Positions 57,625 to 64,000 of a stretch of 64,000 nt of DNA are shown piece after piece (within the stretch, counting starts at the first letter, position 1; each line of letters starts with the position of its first letter). Source of the DNA: an uncultured Caryophanales bacterium (lineage in GTDB: Bacteria > Bacillota_I > Bacilli_A > RF39 > UBA660); NCBI GenBank assembly GCA_905206805.1, contig CAJLIR010000008.1, positions 1 to 64,000 on the forward strand. The letters run 5' to 3'. Under the pieces are notes generated by a model. That model saw nothing but the letters and a program-made list of their open reading frames with translations. It was not told the DNA's origin and searched no databases. A program made the translations under genes and the position numbers.

Positions 57625-58548
57625 ATGCATAAAAGTGTTTTACTTGAAAGTTGTTTAGAATATTTAAATTTAAAAAATGATAGTATTATTGTTGACTGTA
57701 CATTAGGATATGGTGGACATAGTAGCAGAATACTTGAAACTATCAATAATGGATTCTTGTATTGTTTTGATCAAGACATGGAAGCAATTAATTATAGTAA
57801 GGCACGTTTAGATAAAATATCAAAAAATTATGAAATAATTAAGAGTAATTTTGTTAATTTGAAAGAAGAATTAGGTAAGAGAAACGTAACAAATGTTGAT
57901 GGAATATTATTTGATTTAGGTGTTTCATCACCACAACTTGATGAGGACTATAGAGGATTTAGTTTTCACAAGGATGCTCCACTTGATATGAGAATGAACC
58001 AGGAACAGAGTTTGTCTGCATATGATGTAGTTAATGATTATTCATTTGATTCACTTGTTAAAATTTTTCGTGAATACGGTGAGGAAAAATATGCGGTTCA
58101 AATAGCAAAGAAAATTGTTAAAGTAAGAGATATTAATCCAATTAAAACAACTTTAGAATTGGTTGAGGTTATAAAAAGCTCAGTTCCTGAAAGTTATAAG
58201 CGAGATAAACATCCAGCAAGAAAAGTTTTTCAAGCAATTAGAATTGAAGTTAATAATGAATTAAATGTTTTCGAAAGTGCTTTGAAGCAAGCATTAGAAC
58301 TTATTTCAGTTGGAGGGAGAGTTTGTGTTATAACTTTTCATTCATTAGAAGATAAAATTTGCAAAAATATTTTTAAAGAGTATAGTTGTATTGATAAAAA
58401 TATTAGCAAATTACCTGTAATACCAGAAATATATGAACCTAAATTTAAAGTTGTTGCAACAATTACACCAAGTGATGAAGAATTAGAAGAAAATAATCGT
58501 AGTAGAAGTGCTAAGCTTCGTGTTATAGAAAGAATAAAAGAGGGATAA
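57625..58548 (+). CDS. rsmH: 16S rRNA (cytosine(1402)-N(4))-methyltransferase
   Basis: RsmH methylates C1402 in the decoding centre. The 307-residue product has HKSVLLESCLEYL at the start, the SAM motif DCTLGYGGHS, FDLGVSSPQLDEDYRGFSF, PLDMRMNQ and HPARKVFQAIRIEVNNEL, with late CVITFHSLEDKI. Ribosome site AGAGGTG. Second gene of the dcw cluster. Confidence 0.97.
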   Translation: MHKSVLLESCLEYLNLKNDSIIVDCTLGYGGHSSRILETINNGFLYCFDQDMEAINYSKARLDKISKNYEIIKSNFVNLKEELGKRNVTNVDGILFDLGVSSPQLDEDYRGFSFHKDAPLDMRMNQEQSLSAYDVVNDYSFDSLVKIFREYGEEKYAVQIAKKIVKVRDINPIKTTLELVEVIKSSVPESYKRDKHPARKVFQAIRIEVNNELNVFESALKQALELISVGGRVCVITFHSLEDKICKNIFKEYSCIDKNISKLPVIPEIYEPKFKVVATITPSDEELEENNRSRSAKLRVIERIKEG

Positions 58549-58549
58549 T

Positions 58550-58846
58550 ATGAGGAAAAAGAAAGTTCGCAAAATGAAAATTACTAAGGGTGAAAAATTA
58601 TTATATATAACAGCAACAGTATGCCTAATTTTTACTATGGTTTTGAAAATTTTCTGTGGTGCTAGTGTCGGACATTTAAGTATGAGTGTAGAAAAGTTAA
58701 AATACGATATTAGTGAACAAGAAAAGAAGATAGAGAGTTTGAATATGCAGGTTAATGAACTTACTTCTTTTACAGAGGTTCAAGATGTTGTGAAGAATAT
58801 GGGGTTGTCGTACAATAATCAAAATGTTATCATAATAAATGAATAA
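58550..58846 (+). CDS. ftsL: FtsL-like cell division protein
   Basis: FtsL is a small bitopic protein that joins DivIC and PBP2B in the divisome. The 98-residue product has a basic cytoplasmic head (MRKKKVRKMKITKGEK), a membrane helix at about residues 17-38, and an outer coiled coil (LKYDISEQEKKIESLNMQVNEL) with a final short strand. Sequence conservation is always low; the position between rsmH and the class B PBP is decisive. It starts one base after rsmH. Confidence 0.82.
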   Translation: MRKKKVRKMKITKGEKLLYITATVCLIFTMVLKIFCGASVGHLSMSVEKLKYDISEQEKKIESLNMQVNELTSFTEVQDVVKNMGLSYNNQNVIIINE

Positions 58847-58860
58847 ATAGAGGTGTTAAT

Positions 58861-61065
58861 ATGGAAACGAAAAAAACGAAAGGTAAAAATTGGCTTTTTC
58901 CTAAGAAAATTTTTCTTTGTTTCCTTTTTTTTATGTTTATTTTATTTATTCAACTTTGTTATTTATCTCTTTCACCAGTTATATATGGCATTAATATGAA
59001 AGAATTTTCCTCAAATAGAAATACTGTTACTAACGTTCTTCAATCAAAACGTGGTACTATATATGATTTTCTTGGAAATACACTTGCTTCAAATGTTGCA
59101 TCTTATACAGTAATTGCTTACGTTAATCCTAATATAACTGGAAATTCTAGTGTTCAAAAACATGTTACTGATGTAGTAAAAACTGCAGAAGCTTTATCGC
59201 CAATTATTAATATGGATGTAGAAACAATAAAAAAATTATTAAATGATGCGATAAATAAAAATGCTTGGCAAGTTGAACTAGGTCCAGGTGGAAGAAATAT
59301 AACTGAATTAAAAAAAGAAGAAATTGAAAGCCTTGGTTTACCAGGAATAGATTTTGTTGAATCAACAAAGAGATATTATCCAAATGGAGATTTTGCTTCT
59401 TACATAATTGGTTATGTGCGAGGTTATGAACAAACAGTTACTGAAAATGGTATAGAAAAATTACAATATAATTTAGTAGGTGAAATGGGAATAGAATCTC
59501 ATTATAATGATAAACTAAGTGGAACTGATGGGTCTTTAACTTATCAAAGAGATTTATCGGGTTATAAAATTCCAGATACACCGGAAATATTGAATCCTGC
59601 AGTTGATGGGAATGATATATACCTAACAATTGATTCAAATATTCAAAGATTTGTTGAGGCATCTATTAAAGAGGTAATTTCAAAATATAATCCAGAATGG
59701 ATGACACTTACTGTTATGGACGCTAAAACGGGCGAAATTTTAGGAACTTCAACAGCGCCTTCGTTTGATCCAAATATAAAAAATATTCAAAATTATGAAA
59801 ATCCTTTAATATCAACTACATTTGAACCAGGTTCAACAATGAAAATTTATACATATATGTGCGCGATGGAAACTGGATTATATAAAGGTGATGATTTATA
59901 TCAATCAGGAAGTATTCAAATTGGTGATGATAAAGTAAGTGATTGGAATCGTTATGGTTGGGGTATGTTAAGTTATGATAAGGGATTTGAATATTCAAGT
60001 AATGTTGCAGTTTCAACAATGATGCAAACTATTTTGGATAAACAAAAATTAAGGTCATGTTTGGAAAGTTATGGCTTTGGTGAACAAACTGGTATTGAAC
60101 TTTCAAATGAAGCATCAGGAAATATATCATCATTTAATTATCCAATAGAAGTTGCAAATGCATCATTTGGACAAGGTATAACAATTACTGCAATACAACA
60201 ATTACAAGCTTTAACTATTATTTCTAATAACGGAAAAATGTTAAAACCACATATTGTAAAAAAAATAGTTGATAGTGATTCAAATGAAATTTTATATGAA
60301 ACTGAGAAGCAAGAAAGTGAACAATTAGTAAGTGAAGAAACTATAGAAAAGATAAAAAAACTTATGTATAATGTTGTCAATAGTGACGATTATACTGCTA
60401 CTGGACGTAAATATAAAATAGATGGATTAGACGTTATAGGAAAGACTGGTACAGCAGAAATTTATGATACTAGTCAGGGAAGATATTTAGATGGTGAAAA
60501 TGATTATATTTTTTCATTTGCTGGAATGTATCCTTATAATGACCCACAAATTATTATATACGCTACTATGAAAAAACCTACTAGTGGAACAAGTAGTGGT
60601 GTAGTAGAAGCTACAAGATCTGTAATGGAAAGTGTTGCTAAATTTAAAAAGATATTTAATGATACAAGTAATATTAAAGTAGTTGATACAGTAGAAATAG
60701 AAAATTATAATAACAAAAACTTATCATCAGTTAAGACTGAGTTAGAAGAACATGGTATTAAGGTTATTGTTATTGGTAATGGTGAAATTGTTACTAACCA
60801 ATATCCAAATAATGGTGTTACGTTAGTTAACGGCGACAAAATTTTTCTTGTGACAAATGGTAATGAAATAAAATTGCCAAATTTAGTAGGATGGTCTTTA
60901 TTTGATGTTCAAAAATACTTTGAATTATCTAAAACTAATTATTCTGTCTCTGGATATGGATATGTATATGAACAATCAGTACCTAGTGATACCATTTTAG
61001 GTGATGATGTTACTGTAAACTTTAAACTTAAGGATAAGTATTTTAATGATACAAATACTGAATAG
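58861..61065 (+). CDS. pbpB: class B penicillin-binding protein with PASTA domains (PBP2B/SpoVD type)
   Basis: This is the septal transpeptidase. The 734-residue product has a membrane anchor (about 15-40), dimerisation domain (SKRGTIYDFLGNTLASN), transpeptidase domain with STMK at 325-328, SSN at 379-381 and KTG at 528-530, and two C-terminal PASTA domains (LSSVKTELEEHGIKVIVIG...; IKLPNLVGWSLFDVQKYFE...). Gene order fits pbpB or its sporulation relative spoVD. The usual next genes (mraY, murE, murD) are absent; a terminator follows. Confidence 0.93.
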   Translation: METKKTKGKNWLFPKKIFLCFLFFMFILFIQLCYLSLSPVIYGINMKEFSSNRNTVTNVLQSKRGTIYDFLGNTLASNVASYTVIAYVNPNITGNSSVQKHVTDVVKTAEALSPIINMDVETIKKLLNDAINKNAWQVELGPGGRNITELKKEEIESLGLPGIDFVESTKRYYPNGDFASYIIGYVRGYEQTVTENGIEKLQYNLVGEMGIESHYNDKLSGTDGSLTYQRDLSGYKIPDTPEILNPAVDGNDIYLTIDSNIQRFVEASIKEVISKYNPEWMTLTVMDAKTGEILGTSTAPSFDPNIKNIQNYENPLISTTFEPGSTMKIYTYMCAMETGLYKGDDLYQSGSIQIGDDKVSDWNRYGWGMLSYDKGFEYSSNVAVSTMMQTILDKQKLRSCLESYGFGEQTGIELSNEASGNISSFNYPIEVANASFGQGITITAIQQLQALTIISNNGKMLKPHIVKKIVDSDSNEILYETEKQESEQLVSEETIEKIKKLMYNVVNSDDYTATGRKYKIDGLDVIGKTGTAEIYDTSQGRYLDGENDYIFSFAGMYPYNDPQIIIYATMKKPTSGTSSGVVEATRSVMESVAKFKKIFNDTSNIKVVDTVEIENYNNKNLSSVKTELEEHGIKVIVIGNGEIVTNQYPNNGVTLVNGDKIFLVTNGNEIKLPNLVGWSLFDVQKYFELSKTNYSVSGYGYVYEQSVPSDTILGDDVTVNFKLKDKYFNDTNTE

Positions 61066-61085
61066 AATTATTCGGTATTTTATTT
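61053..61085 (+). terminator. rho-independent terminator of the mraZ operon
   Basis: AAATAC-T-GAATA (61053-61064) pairs with TATTC-G-GTATTT (61069-61080), then T-rich. It overlaps the pbpB stop codon and shows the dcw cluster is cut short here. Confidence 0.83.
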
Positions 61086-61141
61086 TAAAAATTGTTTTAA
61101 AAAATAATAATTTATGATATATTTAGATAGAGGTTGATATA

Positions 61142-62179
61142 ATGACAAACGTAGTTAGTGAAAAATGTCCGAGTTGTTTAGCGCCACTTAAATATGATGC
61201 GATTAACGACCAATTTAAATGTGAATATTGTGGCAATGTTTATACTTTGGATGATTTAGAGAAATATAAGAATAAAAAAGATGAAATTAAAAAAATGTCT
61301 GATATGAATGGTTATAGATGTTCAAGTTGTGGTGCAGAAATAATTACTGGTGAAAATGTTTCATCAACTTCATGTGTATATTGTAAAAATACAGCTTTAA
61401 TAAATGAACGTTTAACTGGTCTTTATGCACCAAGTAAGATTATTACATTTAAACATACAAAAGAAGACGCTATTGAAGCTTTTAAAAAAAAGTGTCATGG
61501 CAGATTACTTATACCTAAAGCATTTAATGATACTAAAAATATTCAAGAAATTGAAGGGTTGTATGTACCATTTTGGTTGTATGATTGTGAAAATGATACT
61601 AATTTGAAAGCTAGATGCACTAAGGTAAAATCGTGGTCAGATTCTAGATATCATTATACTAAAACAGATACATTTGATGTGACTCGTAAAGGAATTCTTA
61701 ATTTTTTTAAAGTTCCGACTGATGGATCAAGTCGCTTTGATGATACAATAATGAACGCAATTGAACCATTTAATTATGATGACTTTAAAGATTTTAATAT
61801 GTCATATTTATCAGGATATATTTCAGAAAAGTATAATGTTGATAAAGAATCGGCATATGTGGTTGCTGATAAAAGAATTATTAATGACTCAAAAAAATAT
61901 TTACTTGATGATATCAAAGGATATACTACAAAATCAGTCACATCAAGTGATAACAATATTACTTTAAAAAATACTGATTATGTTTTATTACCTGTATGGG
62001 TTTTAAATATAAAGTTTAAAGATAAAATATATCATTTTGCGTACAATGGTCAAACAGGCAAAATGGTAGGTGAAATACCTGTTGATATGAAAAAATTCTT
62101 AATTTTATTTTTGAGTAGCCTAATTTTATTTTTTGGAATTATGATTATTATTTTTTTAGCGCAAGGATATAGGTGGTAA
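61142..62179 (+). CDS. zinc-ribbon (TFIIB-type) protein with C-terminal membrane helix
   Basis: The 345-residue product starts with two zinc ribbons: CPSCLAPLKYDAINDQFKCEYC and CSSCGAEIITGENVSSTSCVYC. A beta-rich central domain follows (GLYVPFWLYDCENDTNLKARC; YVLLPVWVLNIKFKDKIYHFAYNGQTGKMVGEIPVD), then one membrane helix (about 315-340). Such proteins are often annotated TFIIB-type zinc-ribbon proteins and occur with TPM-domain genes, as here. Role unknown; membrane-linked quality control is a guess. Confidence 0.8.
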   Translation: MTNVVSEKCPSCLAPLKYDAINDQFKCEYCGNVYTLDDLEKYKNKKDEIKKMSDMNGYRCSSCGAEIITGENVSSTSCVYCKNTALINERLTGLYAPSKIITFKHTKEDAIEAFKKKCHGRLLIPKAFNDTKNIQEIEGLYVPFWLYDCENDTNLKARCTKVKSWSDSRYHYTKTDTFDVTRKGILNFFKVPTDGSSRFDDTIMNAIEPFNYDDFKDFNMSYLSGYISEKYNVDKESAYVVADKRIINDSKKYLLDDIKGYTTKSVTSSDNNITLKNTDYVLLPVWVLNIKFKDKIYHFAYNGQTGKMVGEIPVDMKKFLILFLSSLILFFGIMIIIFLAQGYRW

Positions 62180-62180
62180 T

Positions 62181-63086
62181 ATGAAAAAATTTTTTCTTTC
62201 TTTTTTTACAATTTTTCTTTTTATTATTAATTTAAACAATGTTTATGCTAGTACAAATACATTTGAAAGAAGTGATTCTAATTATCGTGTTCCAAGTGAT
62301 ATTAAAATAACTAGTGAAAATAAATATTTAATTTTAAAAACGCCATCTGTAGATGAAACTGAAAAGGTATATGATTTTGCAAATTTATTAAATGAAACAG
62401 AAGAAGAAAATTTATATAATGATATAAAAAATTTTATTTCTGATACTAACTATGATTTAGTTATTGTAACTATAAATGAAAATAATAAAGGTACAGCAGA
62501 AAAATATGCTGATGATTTTTTTGATTATAATAATTTTGGTATAAATAGTAGTAGAGATGGAATTTTATTACTTATAGATATGTACACACGTGAAATATAT
62601 ATTTCAACTAGCGGAAATGCTATAAAAATGTATGATAATTCAAGAATTGACTCAATCATTGGCTCAGGATTTTATGAATTAAAAGAATCAAAATATTATG
62701 AATGTTTTAAAAATATGATAGAAAAGTCTTTAGTTTATTTTGAAAAAGGTTTTCCTTCTAGTAATAAAAATATGATTATAAATGATGATGGAAGTATAAC
62801 TATAATAAAAAAAATGCCATATTTTTTTATAACATTTGTTTCATTAATTTTAAGTTTTATTATATCTTTAGTAATGTATTTCAAAACTTTATCAAAAATA
62901 AAAAAACAAAATACTGTTACATATTTGAATCCAGAATTATCTGATTTAGAAAGAGATGATAGATTTGTGACAACTTATACATCTAAAATTAGAAGAGAAA
63001 CATCTAGCAGTAGTCACAGTGGTGGTAGTAGTTTTCATTCTAGCAGTAGTGGTCGAAGCCATGGAGGTGGAGGAAGGCATTTTTAG
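62181..63086 (+). CDS. TPM-domain protein (YgcG/Psb32-like) with Gly/Ser/His-rich tail
   Basis: The 301-residue product has a signal peptide (FLSFFTIFLFIINLNNVYAS), a TPM domain (VYDFANLLNETEEENLYNDI, YDLVIVTINENNKGTAEKYADDFFDYN, RDGILLLIDMYTREIYISTSGNA), a membrane helix (about 213-235), and a tail rich in Ser, Gly and His ending GGGGRHF. The layout is that of YgcG-type TPM proteins. It starts one base after the zinc-ribbon gene, so the pair is co-translated; LemA, the frequent third partner, is at 21960. Confidence 0.87.
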   Translation: MKKFFLSFFTIFLFIINLNNVYASTNTFERSDSNYRVPSDIKITSENKYLILKTPSVDETEKVYDFANLLNETEEENLYNDIKNFISDTNYDLVIVTINENNKGTAEKYADDFFDYNNFGINSSRDGILLLIDMYTREIYISTSGNAIKMYDNSRIDSIIGSGFYELKESKYYECFKNMIEKSLVYFEKGFPSSNKNMIINDDGSITIIKKMPYFFITFVSLILSFIISLVMYFKTLSKIKKQNTVTYLNPELSDLERDDRFVTTYTSKIRRETSSSSHSGGSSFHSSSSGRSHGGGGRHF

Positions 63087-63110
63087 ATAACAATTTGTTA
63101 TCTTTTTTAT
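63085..63110 (+). terminator. rho-independent terminator of the zinc-ribbon/TPM pair
   Basis: AGATAAC (63085-63091), loop AATTT, GTTATCT (63097-63103), then a T run. Confidence 0.9.
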
Positions 63111-63117
63111 TTTTTTC

Positions 63118-63146
63118 TTGCTTTATTAAAAAACTTATGATATAAT
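63118..63146 (+). promoter_or_regulatory. promoter of the short leader transcript
   Basis: TTGCTT (63118-63123), 17 bp, TATAAT (63141-63146). A hairpin AGAACAAA/TTTGTTCT follows in the leader near 63178-63197. Confidence 0.65.
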
Positions 63147-63231
63147 CTAGTCAATTAATTAAATCAAGCGCAAAAAGAACAAATTTCTTTGTTCTATAAA
63201 TATGATTTGTTAATTTTTAAGGGGTGAGATT

Positions 63232-63264
63232 ATGTGGAAATGGTTTTTTAGAATCTTTGCGTAA
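63232..63264 (+). CDS. 10-residue Trp/Phe-rich leader peptide
   Basis: ATG at 63232 follows AAGGGGTGA, one of the best ribosome sites in the window, and encodes MWKWFFRIFA then a double stop. Two Trp and three Phe in ten residues, its own promoter, and the GC-rich hairpin just downstream suggest either an attenuation leader or a stand-alone micropeptide. Confidence 0.5.
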   Translation: MWKWFFRIFA

Positions 63265-63298
63265 TAAATAGTTTGTTTATTATAAGATAGTTGTAATT

Positions 63299-63330
63299 AG
63301 TCCGGTTGTCTTGTCGCGAGGCACCGGACT
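63299..63330 (+). terminator. GC-rich compound hairpin after the leader peptide
   Basis: AGTCCGG (63299-63305) pairs with CCGGACT (63324-63330); inside, GTCTT pairs with GAGGC through wobbles around GTCGC. It is far richer in GC than its surroundings. The tail TTAATTATATAACTTTTT is only partly T-rich, so it may be an attenuator or a structured RNA end rather than a classical terminator. Confidence 0.55.
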
Positions 63331-63426
63331 TTAATTATATAACTTTTTGAATATTGTTGTCAACAAAAATTTGCAAAAAAAAATTTTTATTCAATATACT
63401 TAATTTTAAAAATTTAAAAAAAATAG

Positions 63427-63455
63427 TTGTCAAGTTTAAAAAAAATTGATATAAT
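63427..63455 (+). promoter_or_regulatory. sigma-A promoter of the CPBP-like gene
   Basis: TTGTCA (63427-63432), 17 bp, TATAAT (63450-63455), about 30 bp before the start codon. Confidence 0.75.
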
Positions 63456-63486
63456 TATTTCCCAATAGTAAGGAAGTAGTGAATAA

Positions 63487-64000
63487 ATGAAATTACAGGA
63501 AAATAATTTTTTTAGTTTTTTTAAAGTTTTGTTATTATTTATATTATATATAGTAAATAATTTTGCTATATCTATGATATTTAGTAAAATAGGTATAAAT
63601 AATTGTATTTTAATAATATTTATTGCTGATTTAATATTTTTATTTGTTTCTGTTTTACTTTATAAAAAAGATTTAATGATAGATTTTTATAAGCTAAAGA
63701 AAAGTTATAATATAAAAAAACTAATAATAATTAGTATTAAATATTTAGTATTAATTTTTTGTATAAATATTATTATTAGTTTTATAGCAAGTTTTTTTAC
63801 TGGCGATATTGAGGAACTTAATTCAATTCAAAATTTAGTAAATGAATCAATTCCATATTTAATTTTTAAATCATTAATTTTTTCACCAATAGCTGAAACT
63901 ATATTATTTCAAAAATCAATAAAAAGTATTACTAATAGTAAAATATTATATATGTTATCTAGTACCTTAATTTTTGTTTTGATGAACATTGTATATATGG
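63487..64000 (+). CDS. CPBP (CAAX protease-like) family membrane protein, 3' end outside window
   Basis: The frame from ATG 63487 (after AAGGAAG) is open to the right window edge, giving 171 residues so far with about five membrane segments. The stretch LIFKSLIFSPIAETILFQKS, then ITNSKILYMLSSTLIFVLMN, corresponds to the CPBP motif 'P..EE..fRg', but with A-E-T for the E-E pair and Gln for the Arg, so it may lack protease activity. The remaining motifs (FxxxH, HxxxN) lie beyond 64000. Confidence 0.65.
   Translation, partial: MKLQENNFFSFFKVLLLFILYIVNNFAISMIFSKIGINNCILIIFIADLIFLFVSVLLYKKDLMIDFYKLKKSYNIKKLIIISIKYLVLIFCINIIISFIASFFTGDIEELNSIQNLVNESIPYLIFKSLIFSPIAETILFQKSIKSITNSKILYMLSSTLIFVLMNIVYM

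Overview
The window is a very AT-rich, densely packed chromosomal segment with no mobile element core, CRISPR array, rRNA or tRNA gene that I could find. Gene content and order point to a low-GC Gram-positive bacterium of the Bacilli. Several blocks keep Bacillus-like order with members missing: recU-ponA beside gpsB-rnpB; rodZ-like-pgsA-recA-rny without cinA; sepF-divIVA-ileS without ylmG/ylmH; nfo-DUF2624-sodA-PBP; ruvA-ruvB-queA; mraZ-rsmH-ftsL-pbpB. The code is standard: UGA ends real genes and Trp is UGG. Spore genes (gpr, gerQ, a YjcZ-type miniprotein, a Tyr/Pro-rich coat-like protein) suggest a spore former. My best guess is an uncultivated gut lineage near Erysipelotrichia/RF39; that placement is inference.

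Layout: 1-4.5 kb, tail of an Rpn-family nuclease, priA, fmt and two small membrane proteins. 4.5-11.2 kb, CIRCE-controlled hrcA-grpE-dnaK-pepF-dnaJ, where GrpE has a cysteine-rich head. 11.5-15.5 kb, glmU, a chimeric ruvA/dnaJ pseudogene, a transglutaminase-like protein, a DUF3298 protein and rpsT. 15.7-24 kb, gpr, nfo, sodA, a class B PBP, rpmG, efp, lemA, gerQ and small spore-type proteins. 24-33 kb, ponA-recU, gpsB-rnpB, rodZ-like-pgsA, recA and rny. 33-35 kb, a candidate small RNA and an orphan protein with duplicated domains. 35-44 kb, prfA-prmC, a T-box glyS unit, sepF, divIVA, and a T-box unit with an antiporter gene ahead of ileS. 43.8-48.4 kb, ruvA-X-nucleotidase-ruvB-queA-miaA. 49-54.5 kb, a rearranged Rnf operon. 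54.8-64 kb, recX, prsA, two spore-type miniproteins, the start of the dcw cluster, a zinc-ribbon/TPM pair, a short leader ORF with a GC-rich hairpin, and a partial CPBP-like membrane protein.

How it fits together: HrcA/CIRCE should control the chaperones. LexA-type boxes precede recA, ruvA and recX, a dispersed SOS set. Uncharged tRNA should control glyS and the antiporter-ileS pair through T-boxes. MraZ probably controls its own operon through 10-bp-spaced GTGG repeats. Rnf would couple ferredoxin/NADH redox to an ion gradient, but here the RnfG flavin domain is doubled and fused to RnfD, the RnfG anchor survives only as a 30-codon ORF, and RnfB is cut to one Fe-S domain. This rearranged Rnf is the strongest candidate for an undescribed system; the Cys-rich GrpE, the candidate sRNA and the chimeric pseudogene follow.
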